This document shows, piece after piece, positions 27,891-36,990 of a DNA stretch of 64,000 bases (position 1 is the stretch's first letter; every line of letters begins with the position of its first letter). The stretch lies in assembly GCF_023333585.1 (NCBI RefSeq), contig NZ_JAIQZN010000019.1, forward strand, positions 23,609 through 87,608, given 5' to 3'. The position numbers were made by a program, and so were the translations under genes. The notes beneath the pieces were generated by a model. That model was given only the letters and a program-made list of their open reading frames with translations. It was not told the origin of the DNA and did not search any database. The DNA is from Argonema antarcticum A004/B2 (GTDB lineage: Bacteria > Cyanobacteriota > Cyanobacteriia > Cyanobacteriales > Aerosakkonemataceae).

Positions 27891-28069
27891 CACTGACAAC
27901 TGACAACTGACAACTGACAACTGACCACTGACAACTGACAACTGACAACTGACCACTGACAACTGACCACTGACAACTGACCACTGACAACTGACAACTG
28001 ACCACTGACAACTGACAACTGACCACTGACAACTGACAACTGACAACTGACAACTGACAACTGACCACT
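27891..28069. repeat. Heptanucleotide tandem array (CTGACAA / CTGACCA)
   Basis: About 25 copies of a 7-base unit alternate between CTGACAA and CTGACCA. Short tandemly repeated repetitive (STRR) heptamers of this kind are known in cyanobacteria. The array ends 65 bases before the nfu start and so lies in or next to its promoter region. Open frames across it (VVSCQLS) are artefacts of the repeat. Confidence 0.92.
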
Positions 28070-28134
28070 TGCACTAGAATCAACGATAGCTGGTACTCAA
28101 CGAAATATTCTCCAAGCAAACGAGGTTTTTAACT

Positions 28135-28365
28135 ATGGAACTTACAATTGATAACGTCGAAGAAGTTTTGGATGAAATGCGCCCTTACTTAATTTCCGAT
28201 GGCGGCAATGTAGAACTGGTCGAATTGGATGGCCCCGTCGTCAAACTGCGGCTACAGGGTGCCTGCGGTTCTTGCCCCAGCTCGACAATGACCCTGAGAA
28301 TGGGAATTGAGCGCCGCCTGCGCGAAGCTATCCCAGAAATTGCCGAAGTCGAACAGGTCATGTAA
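28135..28365 (+). CDS. nfu: NifU-like iron-sulfur scaffold protein (Nfu)
   Basis: This 76-residue protein is a stand-alone NifU C-terminal domain. It assembles or carries an iron-sulfur cluster and hands it to target proteins such as photosystem I components. The two cluster-binding cysteines are in GACGSCPSS near residues 42-50. It has the length of cyanobacterial Nfu (NifU/CnfU) proteins. Its promoter region abuts a 180-base heptamer array. An IscA-like carrier is encoded elsewhere in the window (48704-49063), but not in the same operon. Confidence 0.94.
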   Translation: MELTIDNVEEVLDEMRPYLISDGGNVELVELDGPVVKLRLQGACGSCPSSTMTLRMGIERRLREAIPEIAEVEQVM

Positions 28366-28431
28366 AGTCTAAAGGCAAAAGGCAAAAGGCAAAAAGCAAA
28401 AGGAGCAGAGGAACAGAGGAGCAGAATCTTC

Positions 28432-28492
28432 CCCCTCTTCCCTCTTCCCTAGCCCCTAGCCCCTATCCCCTAGCCCCTTCCCTCTTCCCTCT
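28432..28492. repeat. C/T-rich CCCCTAG repeat stretch
   Basis: CCCCTAG and CTCTTCC units fill the space directly before the GH57 start codon, displacing any normal ribosome-binding site. Related stretches are at 48093-48125 and, in coding sequence, at 43611-43655. Confidence 0.8.
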
Positions 28493-30763
28493 ATGTCTCA
28501 TCCCCTATACGTCGCCTTCATTTGGCACCAGCATCAACCGTTGTACAAAAGTCGGAGTAGAGACTTTCTAGCCGATCCGACGGCGTTGGTGCCTAATATG
28601 GGCCAATACCATCTGCCTTGGGTGCGGCTGCATGGTACTAAAGATTACTTAGATTTAGTACTCCTGCTGGAACGCTATCCCAAGCTGCATCAAACAGTCA
28701 ATTTAGTGCCTTCTCTGATTCTACAACTGGAAGATTATATCGCTGGAACGGCGATGGACCCTTACCTAGCAGTAGCGCTGACACCGACAGAACAGCTAAA
28801 CGAAGAGCAGAAAATATTTATCATTGAGCATTTTTTTGATGCCAACCACCACACTCTGATCGATCCCAATCCTCGTTATGCCGAACTATACACGCAACGA
28901 CAAGAAGAAGGAAGGTCCTGGTGTAGAGAAAATTGGCAGCCCAGAGATTACAGCGATTTGTTAGCTTGGCATAACTTAGCTTGGTTCGATCCGCTGTTTT
29001 GGGATGACCCAGAAATTGCTCAGTGGTTGGAACGAGGGAGAGATTTTAGTTTAAGCGATCGCCAGCGGATTTACTCGAAGCAGCGACAAATCCTCAGCCG
29101 TATCGTTCCCCAGCACCGAAAAATGCAGGAGAACGGGCAGTTAGAAGTAACCACAACACCCTACACCCATCCCATCTTGCCCCTGCTAGCCAATACTGAT
29201 GTGGGACGGGTAGCGGTGCCCAACATGAATCTGCCGCGCTATCGATTCCAGTGGGAAGAAGATATTCCCAGGCACTTACAAAAAGCCTGGGATTTTTATG
29301 CAGAACGCTTTGGATGCGAGGTTCGTGGCTTGTGGCCCTCGGAAGAAGCGGTTAGTCCCCAGATTTTGCCCTACGTAGCCAAACAAGGATTTAAGTGGCT
29401 AGTTTCTGATGAAGCTGTGTTGGGCAATACCATCAACCACTTTTTCCACCGCGATGGTTCTGGTAATGTTGGCGAACCGGAGTTACTGTACCGTCCCTAT
29501 CGCTTGGAAACACCCGCAGGTGAATTGGCGATCGTATTTCGCGATCACCGTCTTTCCGATTTGATTGGTTTTACTTATGCGTCGATGGAACCGAAGCAGG
29601 CCGCAGCCGACTTGGTGGGCCATTTGGAAGCGATCGCACGTTCCCTGAAACATCGTCAATCTAGTGGCGAAACAGCCTTGCAAGAACCTTGGCTGGTTAC
29701 AATTGCCCTCGATGGCGAAAATTGCTGGGAACACTACCAACTCGATGGCAAGCCCTTCCTAGAAGCTCTTTATCAGACTTTCAGCGACCATTCAGAAATA
29801 AAACTCGTAACCGTCTCAGAATTTATCGACAACTTCCCTGCAACAGCAACCCTCACCGCAGAGAAGTTGCACACAGGTTCCTGGGTAGATGGCAATCTCA
29901 CCACCTGGATAGGCGACCCAGCCAAAAATCACGCCTGGGATCTGCTGACAGAGGCGCGTCAAGTTATGGCAGACCGCCCAGAAGTAACAGAAGAGAACAA
30001 TCCAGAAGTCTGGGAAGCATTATATGCCGCCGAAGGTTCCGACTGGTTCTGGTGGTTTGGCGAAGGTCATTCCTCCAATCAAGATGCCATATTCGATCAA
30101 CTGTTCCGCGAACATTTGGCGGGTATTTACCAGGCGTTGAATTTACCAGTTCCAGACAATGTACGCCGACCAGTAGAAGTGCATGAAGCGCGAGGGGATC
30201 ACCGACCCGAAAGCTTTATTCATCCGATTATAGATGGAGTGGGTGATGAGCAAGACTGGGATAAAGCCGGTCGCATCGAAATTGGTGGAGCCAGGGGTAC
30301 AATGCACCGCAGCAGTGCCATCCAGCGCATCTGGTATGGGGTAGATCACCTCAATTTCTATTTGCGATTGGATTTTCAAACCGGGATTCTGCCGGGGAAA
30401 GGTTGTCCGCCGGAGTTAAATTTGCTCTGGTTTTATCCTGACCGAACAATGTCAAACAGTCCAATTCCGCTGGCAAATCTACCAGAAGAACCACCGTTAA
30501 ATTATCTGTTCCACCATCATCTGGGAATTAATTTACTGACCAATTCACTTTGGTTTCAGGAAGCTGGAGATAATCACCAATGGCATTCCCGCCCCACTCG
30601 CGCTCAAGTCGGACTTGAGAGTTGTTTGGAGCTGGCGATACCTTGGGCAGATTTGCACATTGAGCCAGATTATCCGGTCAGGCTGATCTTAGTTCTTTCG
30701 GAGAGCGGACGTTTTTCTAGTTATATGCCAGAAAATGCGCTGATTCCGATCGAAGTACCGTAG
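28493..30763 (+). CDS. Glycoside hydrolase family 57 protein
   Basis: This 756-residue enzyme belongs to GH57, which acts on alpha-glucans (amylase, amylopullulanase or 4-alpha-glucanotransferase activities). Conserved motifs are visible: WHQHQPLY at residue 11, GLWPSEEAVS near 280 with the nucleophile Glu, and LDGENCWEHY near 407 with the acid Asp. A C-terminal beta-rich region of roughly 200 residues follows. There is no signal peptide, so it is probably cytoplasmic and works on glycogen. The sequence before ATG is a C/T-rich repeat with no ribosome-binding site, but the N-terminus matches the family exactly, so the start is sound. Precise specificity is unclear. Confidence 0.9.
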   Translation: MSHPLYVAFIWHQHQPLYKSRSRDFLADPTALVPNMGQYHLPWVRLHGTKDYLDLVLLLERYPKLHQTVNLVPSLILQLEDYIAGTAMDPYLAVALTPTEQLNEEQKIFIIEHFFDANHHTLIDPNPRYAELYTQRQEEGRSWCRENWQPRDYSDLLAWHNLAWFDPLFWDDPEIAQWLERGRDFSLSDRQRIYSKQRQILSRIVPQHRKMQENGQLEVTTTPYTHPILPLLANTDVGRVAVPNMNLPRYRFQWEEDIPRHLQKAWDFYAERFGCEVRGLWPSEEAVSPQILPYVAKQGFKWLVSDEAVLGNTINHFFHRDGSGNVGEPELLYRPYRLETPAGELAIVFRDHRLSDLIGFTYASMEPKQAAADLVGHLEAIARSLKHRQSSGETALQEPWLVTIALDGENCWEHYQLDGKPFLEALYQTFSDHSEIKLVTVSEFIDNFPATATLTAEKLHTGSWVDGNLTTWIGDPAKNHAWDLLTEARQVMADRPEVTEENNPEVWEALYAAEGSDWFWWFGEGHSSNQDAIFDQLFREHLAGIYQALNLPVPDNVRRPVEVHEARGDHRPESFIHPIIDGVGDEQDWDKAGRIEIGGARGTMHRSSAIQRIWYGVDHLNFYLRLDFQTGILPGKGCPPELNLLWFYPDRTMSNSPIPLANLPEEPPLNYLFHHHLGINLLTNSLWFQEAGDNHQWHSRPTRAQVGLESCLELAIPWADLHIEPDYPVRLILVLSESGRFSSYMPENALIPIEVP

Positions 30764-31094
30764 GAAGCGATCGCTTTTTTTGAAAGAACCGCAAAGGCGC
30801 GTTAGCACGAATGGGCGCAGAAAAAGGAAAGAGGTGAAATCCTCCAGCGCCCATTTTTCTTGGCAATAGACAAGATTGCAAAAGTAAAATGTATCTATGT
30901 TTTCATCTGTGTTTATCTGTGGATATCTGTGGTCAAAAAAATCCTAAATTTCGGTTTTTTGGAAGATGTCTAATAGACCTTTGGCAAGGTCGTAGCAAAA
31001 ACAGTTTCGACTTTACCAAAATCACCAAAAGTCCGGGCTATGATAGAACCTTCTCTGCTACAACTACATCAAAGGCTTCCCAACCCCGAACCCT
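30764..31094. other. Intergenic region with a weak hairpin and repeats
   Basis: An ATGGGCGC/GCGCCCAT pair (30811-30818 and 30847-30854), followed by TTTTT, may end transcription of the GH57 gene. A GAACCGCAAAGGCGC repeat and an ATCTGTGTTTATC repeat are also present. No gene or RNA was recognised. Confidence 0.5.
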
Positions 31095-34000
31095 ATGTCA
31101 GAAGTGCCTCTTGCAGTTCGTTTAACCACTGCTCCCCTACCTCCTAATGAAGTAGAACGGCTAGAAGCACTGCGTCGATACAATGTTCTCGATACCCCAC
31201 CTGAAGAAAGCTTCGATCGCATCACTACTCTAGCAGCGCGTCTGTTTGATGTACCGATCGCTCTAGTTTCCTTGGTTGACCAATTTCGAGCCTGGTTTAA
31301 ATCCTCATACGGCTTTGAGGGCCGCGAAGTCAGCCGCGAGGACACAATTTGTAGCTTCGCTGTCTTGGCTAATGATGTTTTCGTAGTTCCAGATACCAGA
31401 AAAGATCCTCGCTTCGCCTGCATCCCTGCGGCGCTGACAGAACCAGGCGTTCGCTTTTATGCGGGTGCTACTCTAGTCACTCAGGATGGCTTTAATCTGG
31501 GAACTCTCTGTATTCTAGACACCAAGCCGCACGACGATTTTAGTGCCGAACAGCGCTCCACTCTGGCTGACTTAGCGGCGATGGTAGTTGACGAATTAGA
31601 ACTACGGCTAGCTTCTCGCCAAATTATCCACTTGAATGCTGCGCTCCAAGAGGTATCTCAGGGAGTCTCCGCTGCGACAGGAAAGGCGTTTTTCTCCTCG
31701 CTGGTACAACACCTGACTAAAGCCTTGGGTGTTGATAACGCCTTCATTTGTGAGCTAGTTGATAAGGATACCGAAACCGTCAAAACTATTGCCGTCTGCT
31801 TGGAGGGGCAGATAGTAGATAACTTTGAATATTGCCTCCGCAATACACTTTGTAGTGATGTTATTAAGCAGCGTAAAATATGTTGCTATCCCCGTGAAGT
31901 TCAAGCCCAATTTCCACAAGCTAACCTGCTTAGAAAAATGGAAATTGAGAGCTACATTGCTGTGCCGTTGTTTAGCTCTACAGGAATGCCATTGGGATTG
32001 CTGGGGATAATGGATGCAAAACCTTTAGCGAATATCCAACTAGCAGAATCTCTGCTTACTATCTTTGCTACCCGCGTGGCAGCAGAATTGGAACGCCAGC
32101 AACTTGAAGCAGAACGAGCCCAACTGCTAGCACAGGAACAGGCAGCACGAGCGGAGGCAGAACTACAGCGCACTTACCTGCACTCATTACTCATGGAGGC
32201 TCCAGCATCTATAGCGATCGTAAACGGGAGTAAGGCTGTTGAACTTGTTTATGAGTTTGCCAACCCACTTTACTATCAACTTGTGGGTAAACAAGAACTG
32301 ATCGGTAAATCACTTGGCGAATTGTTTCCAGAGCTTGAAAACCAAGAAATCTATGAAATTCTTGATGGCGTGATTGCTACTGGCATACCATTTGTAGGCA
32401 AAGAGTTTCCCATCAAGCTGAACAGGCGGGGCAACAGACCAATTGACGAATGGTTCTTCAACTTCGTCTACCAGCCTAAGTACGGTCTGGATGGCAAAAT
32501 TGAAGGCGTGATGGCTTTTGGATTTGAAGTTACCGATCAAGTTTTGTCACGCCAACAAGCTGAGTTACTGGCTGAAGACTTGCGCCATGAACAAAAAGCT
32601 TTAAAAGAAAGTGAGGAGCGTTATCGCGCTCTGGTAATTGCTACTTCGCAAGCGGTTTGGACAACAAATGCTGAAGGACTTATTATTGATGACCTACCAT
32701 CTTGGCAAAGTTTAACAGGTCAAAGTGCTTCAGAAGTTAAAGGATGGGGTTGGTTGAACGCGGTTCATCCAGAGGATAGAGACTGCACTGCAAAATGCTG
32801 GACTGATGCAGTAGAAACGAAAAGTATCTATGAGATTGAGCATCGGTTGCGGACAGCAGATGGAAATTACCGCTATTTCTTTGCTCGTGGCGTACCTGTT
32901 TTTGCAGAAGATGGCAGTATTCGAGAGTGGGTAGGCGCTCACACGGATATCACTCTGGCTAAGCAAATTGAGTCAGAACGCGCTCAAATCTTGGCTAGAG
33001 AGCAAGCTGCACGCGCCGAAGCTGAAGCAGCGAATCGCATTAAGGATGAATTTCTGGCAGTGCTTTCTCACGAATTGCGATCGCCTCTCAATCCCATTCT
33101 CGGTTGGGCAAAGCTCCTGCGAACCCGTCAGTTTGACAAAGTGAAGACTGACCAGGCTTTAGAAACGATCGAGCGCAATGCCATGTTGCAGACTAGGCTA
33201 ATAGAAGATTTACTCGACATCTCCCGCATCATGCAGGGCAAAATTAGCTTAAATGTCTGCCCAGTTAACTTAAAATTCCCAATTGAATCAGCGCTCGAAA
33301 CTGTACGTTTGGCTGCTGAAGCTAAATCAATCGATTTGAGATTTTCGATTTTGCGCGAAGTGGGCGTCTTGGCGGTTCCCGTCACGATGCCCACCTTCGC
33401 AAGAGAGGATTTTGGATTGGAGGATGCACCTGAGAACTTCGTATCTATAGAATATGATGAATTTTCCTGTAATCCAAAATCCCAAATCCAAAATCCAAAA
33501 TTCCTCGTTTCAGGCGATGCCAGCCGCTTACAACAGATAGTGTGGAATCTGGTGGGCAACGCGATTAAGTTTACTCCTCCCGGCGGATGCGTCGAAGTTG
33601 AACTTTCATTAGTCGATAGTCCAGAATTCTTAACTCAAAACTCTTATGCTCAGATTCAAGTAAGAGATACAGGCAAAGGGATTAATCCAGAATTTCTCCC
33701 TCATGTTTTTGAGTATTTCCGTCAAGCAGATGGCTCAATCAATAGAAGGCATGGCGGACTGGGGTTGGGTTTAGCGATCGCACGACATCTGGTAGAAATG
33801 CACGGCGGCACTATCTATGCAGAAAGCGAAGGTGAGGGAAAAGGCGCAACGTTTACAGTGCAACTGCCGCTGATGAAGGTGCAGGCGCAGACGATCGAAC
33901 CCAGGATACCGTTTGACGATGCTCTACAACTCGATGGTTTGCGGATACTTGTAGTCGATGATGAGCCTGATACCTTGGAACTTCACGTTTTCATGCTCCA

Positions 34001-34331
34001 ACAGTACGGGGCCCAAGCGATCGGAGCTACATCAGCAGCAGAAGCACTTCAACTCCTCAAAAGACTAAATCCAGATGTGCTGGTAAGTGACTTGGGGATG
34101 CCAAATGAAGATGGCTACAGTCTCATTCGCCGAGTGAGAGCCTTAGAGTCGCCACAAGGGAGAGCTATTCCAGCCATTGCCTTAACTGCGTATGCTAGGG
34201 CAGAAGACAGCACAAAGGCTCTGGAAGCGGGATTTGGGAGGCATATTTCTAAGCCAGTCGAGCCAGTTGAATTAGTTGAGGCGATCGCCAATCTCATCCG
34301 AATTAGGAACAGCCAGAAGCTGATAACCTGA
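31095..34331 (+). CDS. Hybrid histidine kinase: GAF-GAF-PAS-PAS-HisKA-HATPase-REC
   Basis: This 1078-residue soluble sensor kinase has two GAF domains (about residues 35-165 and 185-330) and two PAS/PAC domains (360-475 and 505-625). HisKA follows with the phosphorylated His in LSHELRSPLN near 659, then the ATPase domain with VWNLVGNAIKF, DTGKGI and GLGLGLAI. A receiver domain near 950-1070 has Asp in VSDLGMP. Between HisKA and the ATPase domain, about residues 749-806 are foreign to the family. They are encoded by a 78-bp repeat shared with the glutamate synthase gene plus A/T-rich repeat sequence. The frame is kept. The ligand is unknown; the first GAF resembles those with EDTICSFAVL. Confidence 0.92.
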   Translation: MSEVPLAVRLTTAPLPPNEVERLEALRRYNVLDTPPEESFDRITTLAARLFDVPIALVSLVDQFRAWFKSSYGFEGREVSREDTICSFAVLANDVFVVPDTRKDPRFACIPAALTEPGVRFYAGATLVTQDGFNLGTLCILDTKPHDDFSAEQRSTLADLAAMVVDELELRLASRQIIHLNAALQEVSQGVSAATGKAFFSSLVQHLTKALGVDNAFICELVDKDTETVKTIAVCLEGQIVDNFEYCLRNTLCSDVIKQRKICCYPREVQAQFPQANLLRKMEIESYIAVPLFSSTGMPLGLLGIMDAKPLANIQLAESLLTIFATRVAAELERQQLEAERAQLLAQEQAARAEAELQRTYLHSLLMEAPASIAIVNGSKAVELVYEFANPLYYQLVGKQELIGKSLGELFPELENQEIYEILDGVIATGIPFVGKEFPIKLNRRGNRPIDEWFFNFVYQPKYGLDGKIEGVMAFGFEVTDQVLSRQQAELLAEDLRHEQKALKESEERYRALVIATSQAVWTTNAEGLIIDDLPSWQSLTGQSASEVKGWGWLNAVHPEDRDCTAKCWTDAVETKSIYEIEHRLRTADGNYRYFFARGVPVFAEDGSIREWVGAHTDITLAKQIESERAQILAREQAARAEAEAANRIKDEFLAVLSHELRSPLNPILGWAKLLRTRQFDKVKTDQALETIERNAMLQTRLIEDLLDISRIMQGKISLNVCPVNLKFPIESALETVRLAAEAKSIDLRFSILREVGVLAVPVTMPTFAREDFGLEDAPENFVSIEYDEFSCNPKSQIQNPKFLVSGDASRLQQIVWNLVGNAIKFTPPGGCVEVELSLVDSPEFLTQNSYAQIQVRDTGKGINPEFLPHVFEYFRQADGSINRRHGGLGLGLAIARHLVEMHGGTIYAESEGEGKGATFTVQLPLMKVQAQTIEPRIPFDDALQLDGLRILVVDDEPDTLELHVFMLQQYGAQAIGATSAAEALQLLKRLNPDVLVSDLGMPNEDGYSLIRRVRALESPQGRAIPAIALTAYARAEDSTKALEAGFGRHISKPVEPVELVEAIANLIRIRNSQKLIT
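33341..33418. repeat. 78-bp repeat element inside the histidine kinase gene
   Basis: This 78-base segment matches 42337-42414 in the glutamate synthase gene at about 69 positions by eye, including a 33-base identical core containing GTGGGCGTCTTGGCGG. GCGAAGTGGGC and GCCCACCTTCGC form imperfect inverted ends of the core. Its length is a multiple of three and it is read through in frame. Confidence 0.85.
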
Positions 34332-34377
34332 TATCATGCCAAATGGGCAATAGTCTAAATAAAAATCGCAAAAACTT

Positions 34378-35241
34378 ATGGGCAAAATATGGGAGCTTGA
34401 CTATTATTCAAAGCCCATTCTGGACGAGAACAAGAAAAAAATATGGGAAGTGCTGATATGCGATAGCCCCCAAAATGTGGTAGAGGAGCCTGAGTCCATC
34501 TTCCGGTATGCTAAGTTTTGTTCCAATCAGCAGGTAAATTCTGTTTGGTTGCGGACGGCTTTGTCGGAAGCGATCGCTCAATCTGGGCAACCCCCCCAAA
34601 AAATCCGCTTCTTCCGCGTCCAGATGAACAATATGATTACCAAAGCCTGCGAAGATTTGGGTATCCCAGCTTACCCCAGCCGCCGCACATTTAACCTCAA
34701 TCGTTGGCTCAAAGAGCGCATGGAAGAGGTATATCCACACTACCCCGGCTTTGTGCCTGTTGGCCCCAATCCCTCAGTGCTAATAGAAAGTCAGCCACCC
34801 CAACCCCTACCCGATGCTTTGATCGGACAACAATGGGCTTTTGTTACCTTAGAGGCATCGGCATTTGCAGAAATGCCGGAATGGGACATTAGCTTTAAAG
34901 AAGCTTTTCCTTTGCAGGCGCGGGGAGTGACGCCCGATTCCCGCATTCCAGGTTTGATAATTTTCTCACCTAGAGCTATGCCTTTAGCTGCGTGGATATC
35001 CGGTTTGGAACTAGCTTGCCTCAAATTTGACTCTGTGACTCCGGCGAGATTGCTATTAGAAACAGGTGTTAGCGATCGCTGGATTCTGGCTAATATCAAA
35101 GATGCAGCCACCATTGCCGAAGCCAAAGGATTTGAAGAAGCCAAGCAAAAAGCCCAAAATGTGCATTTTTTAGCTGTTCAGTCCGATCGTCAAGCAGAAT
35201 CTTTTGCCGGTTTCTGGCTCTTGCAAGATGATATCGCTTGA
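34378..35241 (+). CDS. Tab2/Atab2 family RNA-binding protein
   Basis: This 287-residue protein belongs to the Tab2/Atab2 (DUF1092) family. In algae and plants the family is needed for translation of psaB and other photosystem mRNAs; cyanobacterial members are less studied. The opening MGKIWELDYYSKPILDENKKK is typical of the family, as are the PQKIRFFRVQMNNMI and YPSRRTFNLNRWL segments near residues 76 and 100. It is soluble. It lies 46 bases after the hybrid kinase stop on the same strand, though a functional link is not apparent. Confidence 0.88.
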   Translation: MGKIWELDYYSKPILDENKKKIWEVLICDSPQNVVEEPESIFRYAKFCSNQQVNSVWLRTALSEAIAQSGQPPQKIRFFRVQMNNMITKACEDLGIPAYPSRRTFNLNRWLKERMEEVYPHYPGFVPVGPNPSVLIESQPPQPLPDALIGQQWAFVTLEASAFAEMPEWDISFKEAFPLQARGVTPDSRIPGLIIFSPRAMPLAAWISGLELACLKFDSVTPARLLLETGVSDRWILANIKDAATIAEAKGFEEAKQKAQNVHFLAVQSDRQAESFAGFWLLQDDIA

Positions 35242-35396
35242 CAAAAAATCCACAAGCCTGCATTGCGAGATCTCTGCAAATCGCTTACATCCCCAGCCTT
35301 AAAAGGACGGGGCTATAGCTCGTTTTTTGGTAAGTTTAGATTTGAGAAGAAGAAATTTAATTTTTCAATTTTTCAGTCTAAATCTAAAATCGCGTT

Positions 35397-36707
35397 ATGG
35401 GTTATGACGATTTCCAACCAGAGGCACTAGCAGAACAACTCCTCGAACTAGCAGCCAAATCAGGGGCTCAAGCAGCTGAAGTTTATCAGTCGCGATCGCT
35501 CTCCAAACCAGTATTTTTTGAAGCCAATCGACTAAAGCAACTGGAAAGCGCCCAAGCTGAAGGGACAGCACTGCGACTGTGGAAAAATGGTCGTCCGGGA
35601 TTGGCAGTCGCCTACGGGCCAGTGGAACCGAAAGCTTTAGTAGAAAGTGCGATCGCGCTTTCGCACCTCAACGAATCGGAACCAGTAGAACTGGTCGGGG
35701 CTACAAAAGCAATATATCCCGATGTCGGACAAGCCGTAACAGTAGAACAACTGGTAGTTTGGGGAAAAGAAGCTCTAGCCCTAATTCGAGACGCCTACCC
35801 AGAAGTACTGGTAAGTGCCGAATGGGAATGCGAAGTTGAAACTACGCGCCTAGTCAATTCCCAAGGACTCGATTGTTCCCACACCGATACTACCCTCAGC
35901 TGCTATCTTGGTGCCGAATGGGTGCGAGGCGATGATTTTTTGAGCGTTGCTGACGGACAAACCCAGCGCGATCGCCTCGACCCTGTAGCACTGGCGCAAC
36001 AAATTTTACAGCGGTTGAATTGGTGTAAAGAAAACGTTTCACCTTCCGTCGGTCGAGTGCCGGTATTATTCACCGCCAAAGCCGCCGACATGATCTGGGG
36101 CACCGTCCAAGCTGCTTTAAACGGCAAAATGGTCATAGAAGGCGCTTCTCCTTGGAGCTCTAGCCACAGCTGCAAGGTAATTTCCGAAGCCCTGACCCTC
36201 GAACAACAGCCCGATCGTGGCCCATTTAGCTGCCCATTCGATGATGAAGGCACTCCCACCCGACCCCTGACCTTTATCAAAAACGGCATCTTGCAGCTTT
36301 TTTACACCGACACCACCACTGGTCGGCGTTTAGGATCGGGCACTACCGGCAACGGATTTCGTCCCGGATTGGGCAGCTATCCCACCCCAGGCTTATTTAA
36401 CTTGCTCATTCAACCCGGTAGTGGTTCAATGCTTGACTTAATCGCTCAAATGGATGATGGATTGGTGGTCGATCAAATGCTGGGCGGCAGTGCCGGGATT
36501 TCTGGTGAATTTTCCATCAATATCGATCTTGGCTACCGGGTAAGTGGCGGTCAAATAGTCGGCAGAGTGAAAGATACTATGGCCGCCGGTAACGTTTACA
36601 CAGCCCTCAAGCAAGTAATCGCACTGGGAGGTGATGCCGAGTGGAATGGCAATTGCTACACACCTTCCTTGATCGTAGAAGGTTTATCAGTTACAGGAAG
36701 ACACTAA
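35397..36707 (+). CDS. TldD/PmbA family protein (TldE type)
   Basis: This 436-residue protein is of the TldD/PmbA family. In characterised members, TldD and TldE form a heterodimeric metallopeptidase. This one looks like TldE/PmbA, the partner lacking the HEXXXH-type metal site, since I see no such motif. Recognisable stretches are YTDTTTGRRLGSGTTGNG near residue 302 and GISGEFSINIDLGYRV near 370. It stands alone here; its usual TldD partner is not in the window. The ATG is at the expected position for the family. Confidence 0.88.
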   Translation: MGYDDFQPEALAEQLLELAAKSGAQAAEVYQSRSLSKPVFFEANRLKQLESAQAEGTALRLWKNGRPGLAVAYGPVEPKALVESAIALSHLNESEPVELVGATKAIYPDVGQAVTVEQLVVWGKEALALIRDAYPEVLVSAEWECEVETTRLVNSQGLDCSHTDTTLSCYLGAEWVRGDDFLSVADGQTQRDRLDPVALAQQILQRLNWCKENVSPSVGRVPVLFTAKAADMIWGTVQAALNGKMVIEGASPWSSSHSCKVISEALTLEQQPDRGPFSCPFDDEGTPTRPLTFIKNGILQLFYTDTTTGRRLGSGTTGNGFRPGLGSYPTPGLFNLLIQPGSGSMLDLIAQMDDGLVVDQMLGGSAGISGEFSINIDLGYRVSGGQIVGRVKDTMAAGNVYTALKQVIALGGDAEWNGNCYTPSLIVEGLSVTGRH

Positions 36708-36729
36708 TCCCAACACCTAAGTGCTTCTT

Positions 36730-36811
36730 GAGTGCTGAGTGCTGAGTGCTGAGTGATGAGTGGCGAATGCTGAGTGCTGAGTGCTGAGTGCTGAGTGGCG
36801 AGTGGGGAGTG
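36730..36811. repeat. GAGTGCT tandem repeat stretch
   Basis: Multiple GAGTGCT units with GAGTGATGAGTGG variants fill this stretch between the TldE and RlpA genes. Related sequence is found at 27600-27800, 40048-40259, 45763-45797 and 61495-61539. Confidence 0.88.
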
Positions 36812-36990
36812 TCAAAAAACAATACCGATCCCCAAACACAAAACTTTGTGGTAATCTGTTGCAGTTACAAATTCAGAAGTGTACACGGAACGAGTACGAG
36901 TTTCTAGGGTCGAATTCTACCGTCGGGTGCTTCAACCTGCCATAAAAAGCAAGATCAGTAGCGGCCTCTATCTCGATTCACCACAAACCT

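Noticed and set aside
27891..28069. Possible CRISPR array
   Set aside because: The repeats are 7 bases long, contiguous and without unique spacers; no cas genes are in the window.
27859..28119. Minus-strand frames reading VVSCQLSVVSCQWS
   Set aside because: These are translations of the heptamer array; a 7-base unit with no stop keeps more than one frame open.
29689..30186. Plus-strand 165-codon frame inside the GH57 gene
   Set aside because: It is an alternate frame of a well-supported GH57 gene, Arg/Ser-rich and without domain similarity.
33128..33559. Minus-strand 143-codon frame opposite the hybrid kinase
   Set aside because: Not a gene. Its [14 protein letters not shown] stretch did reveal the shared 78-bp element, since the same peptide is read in glutamate synthase.
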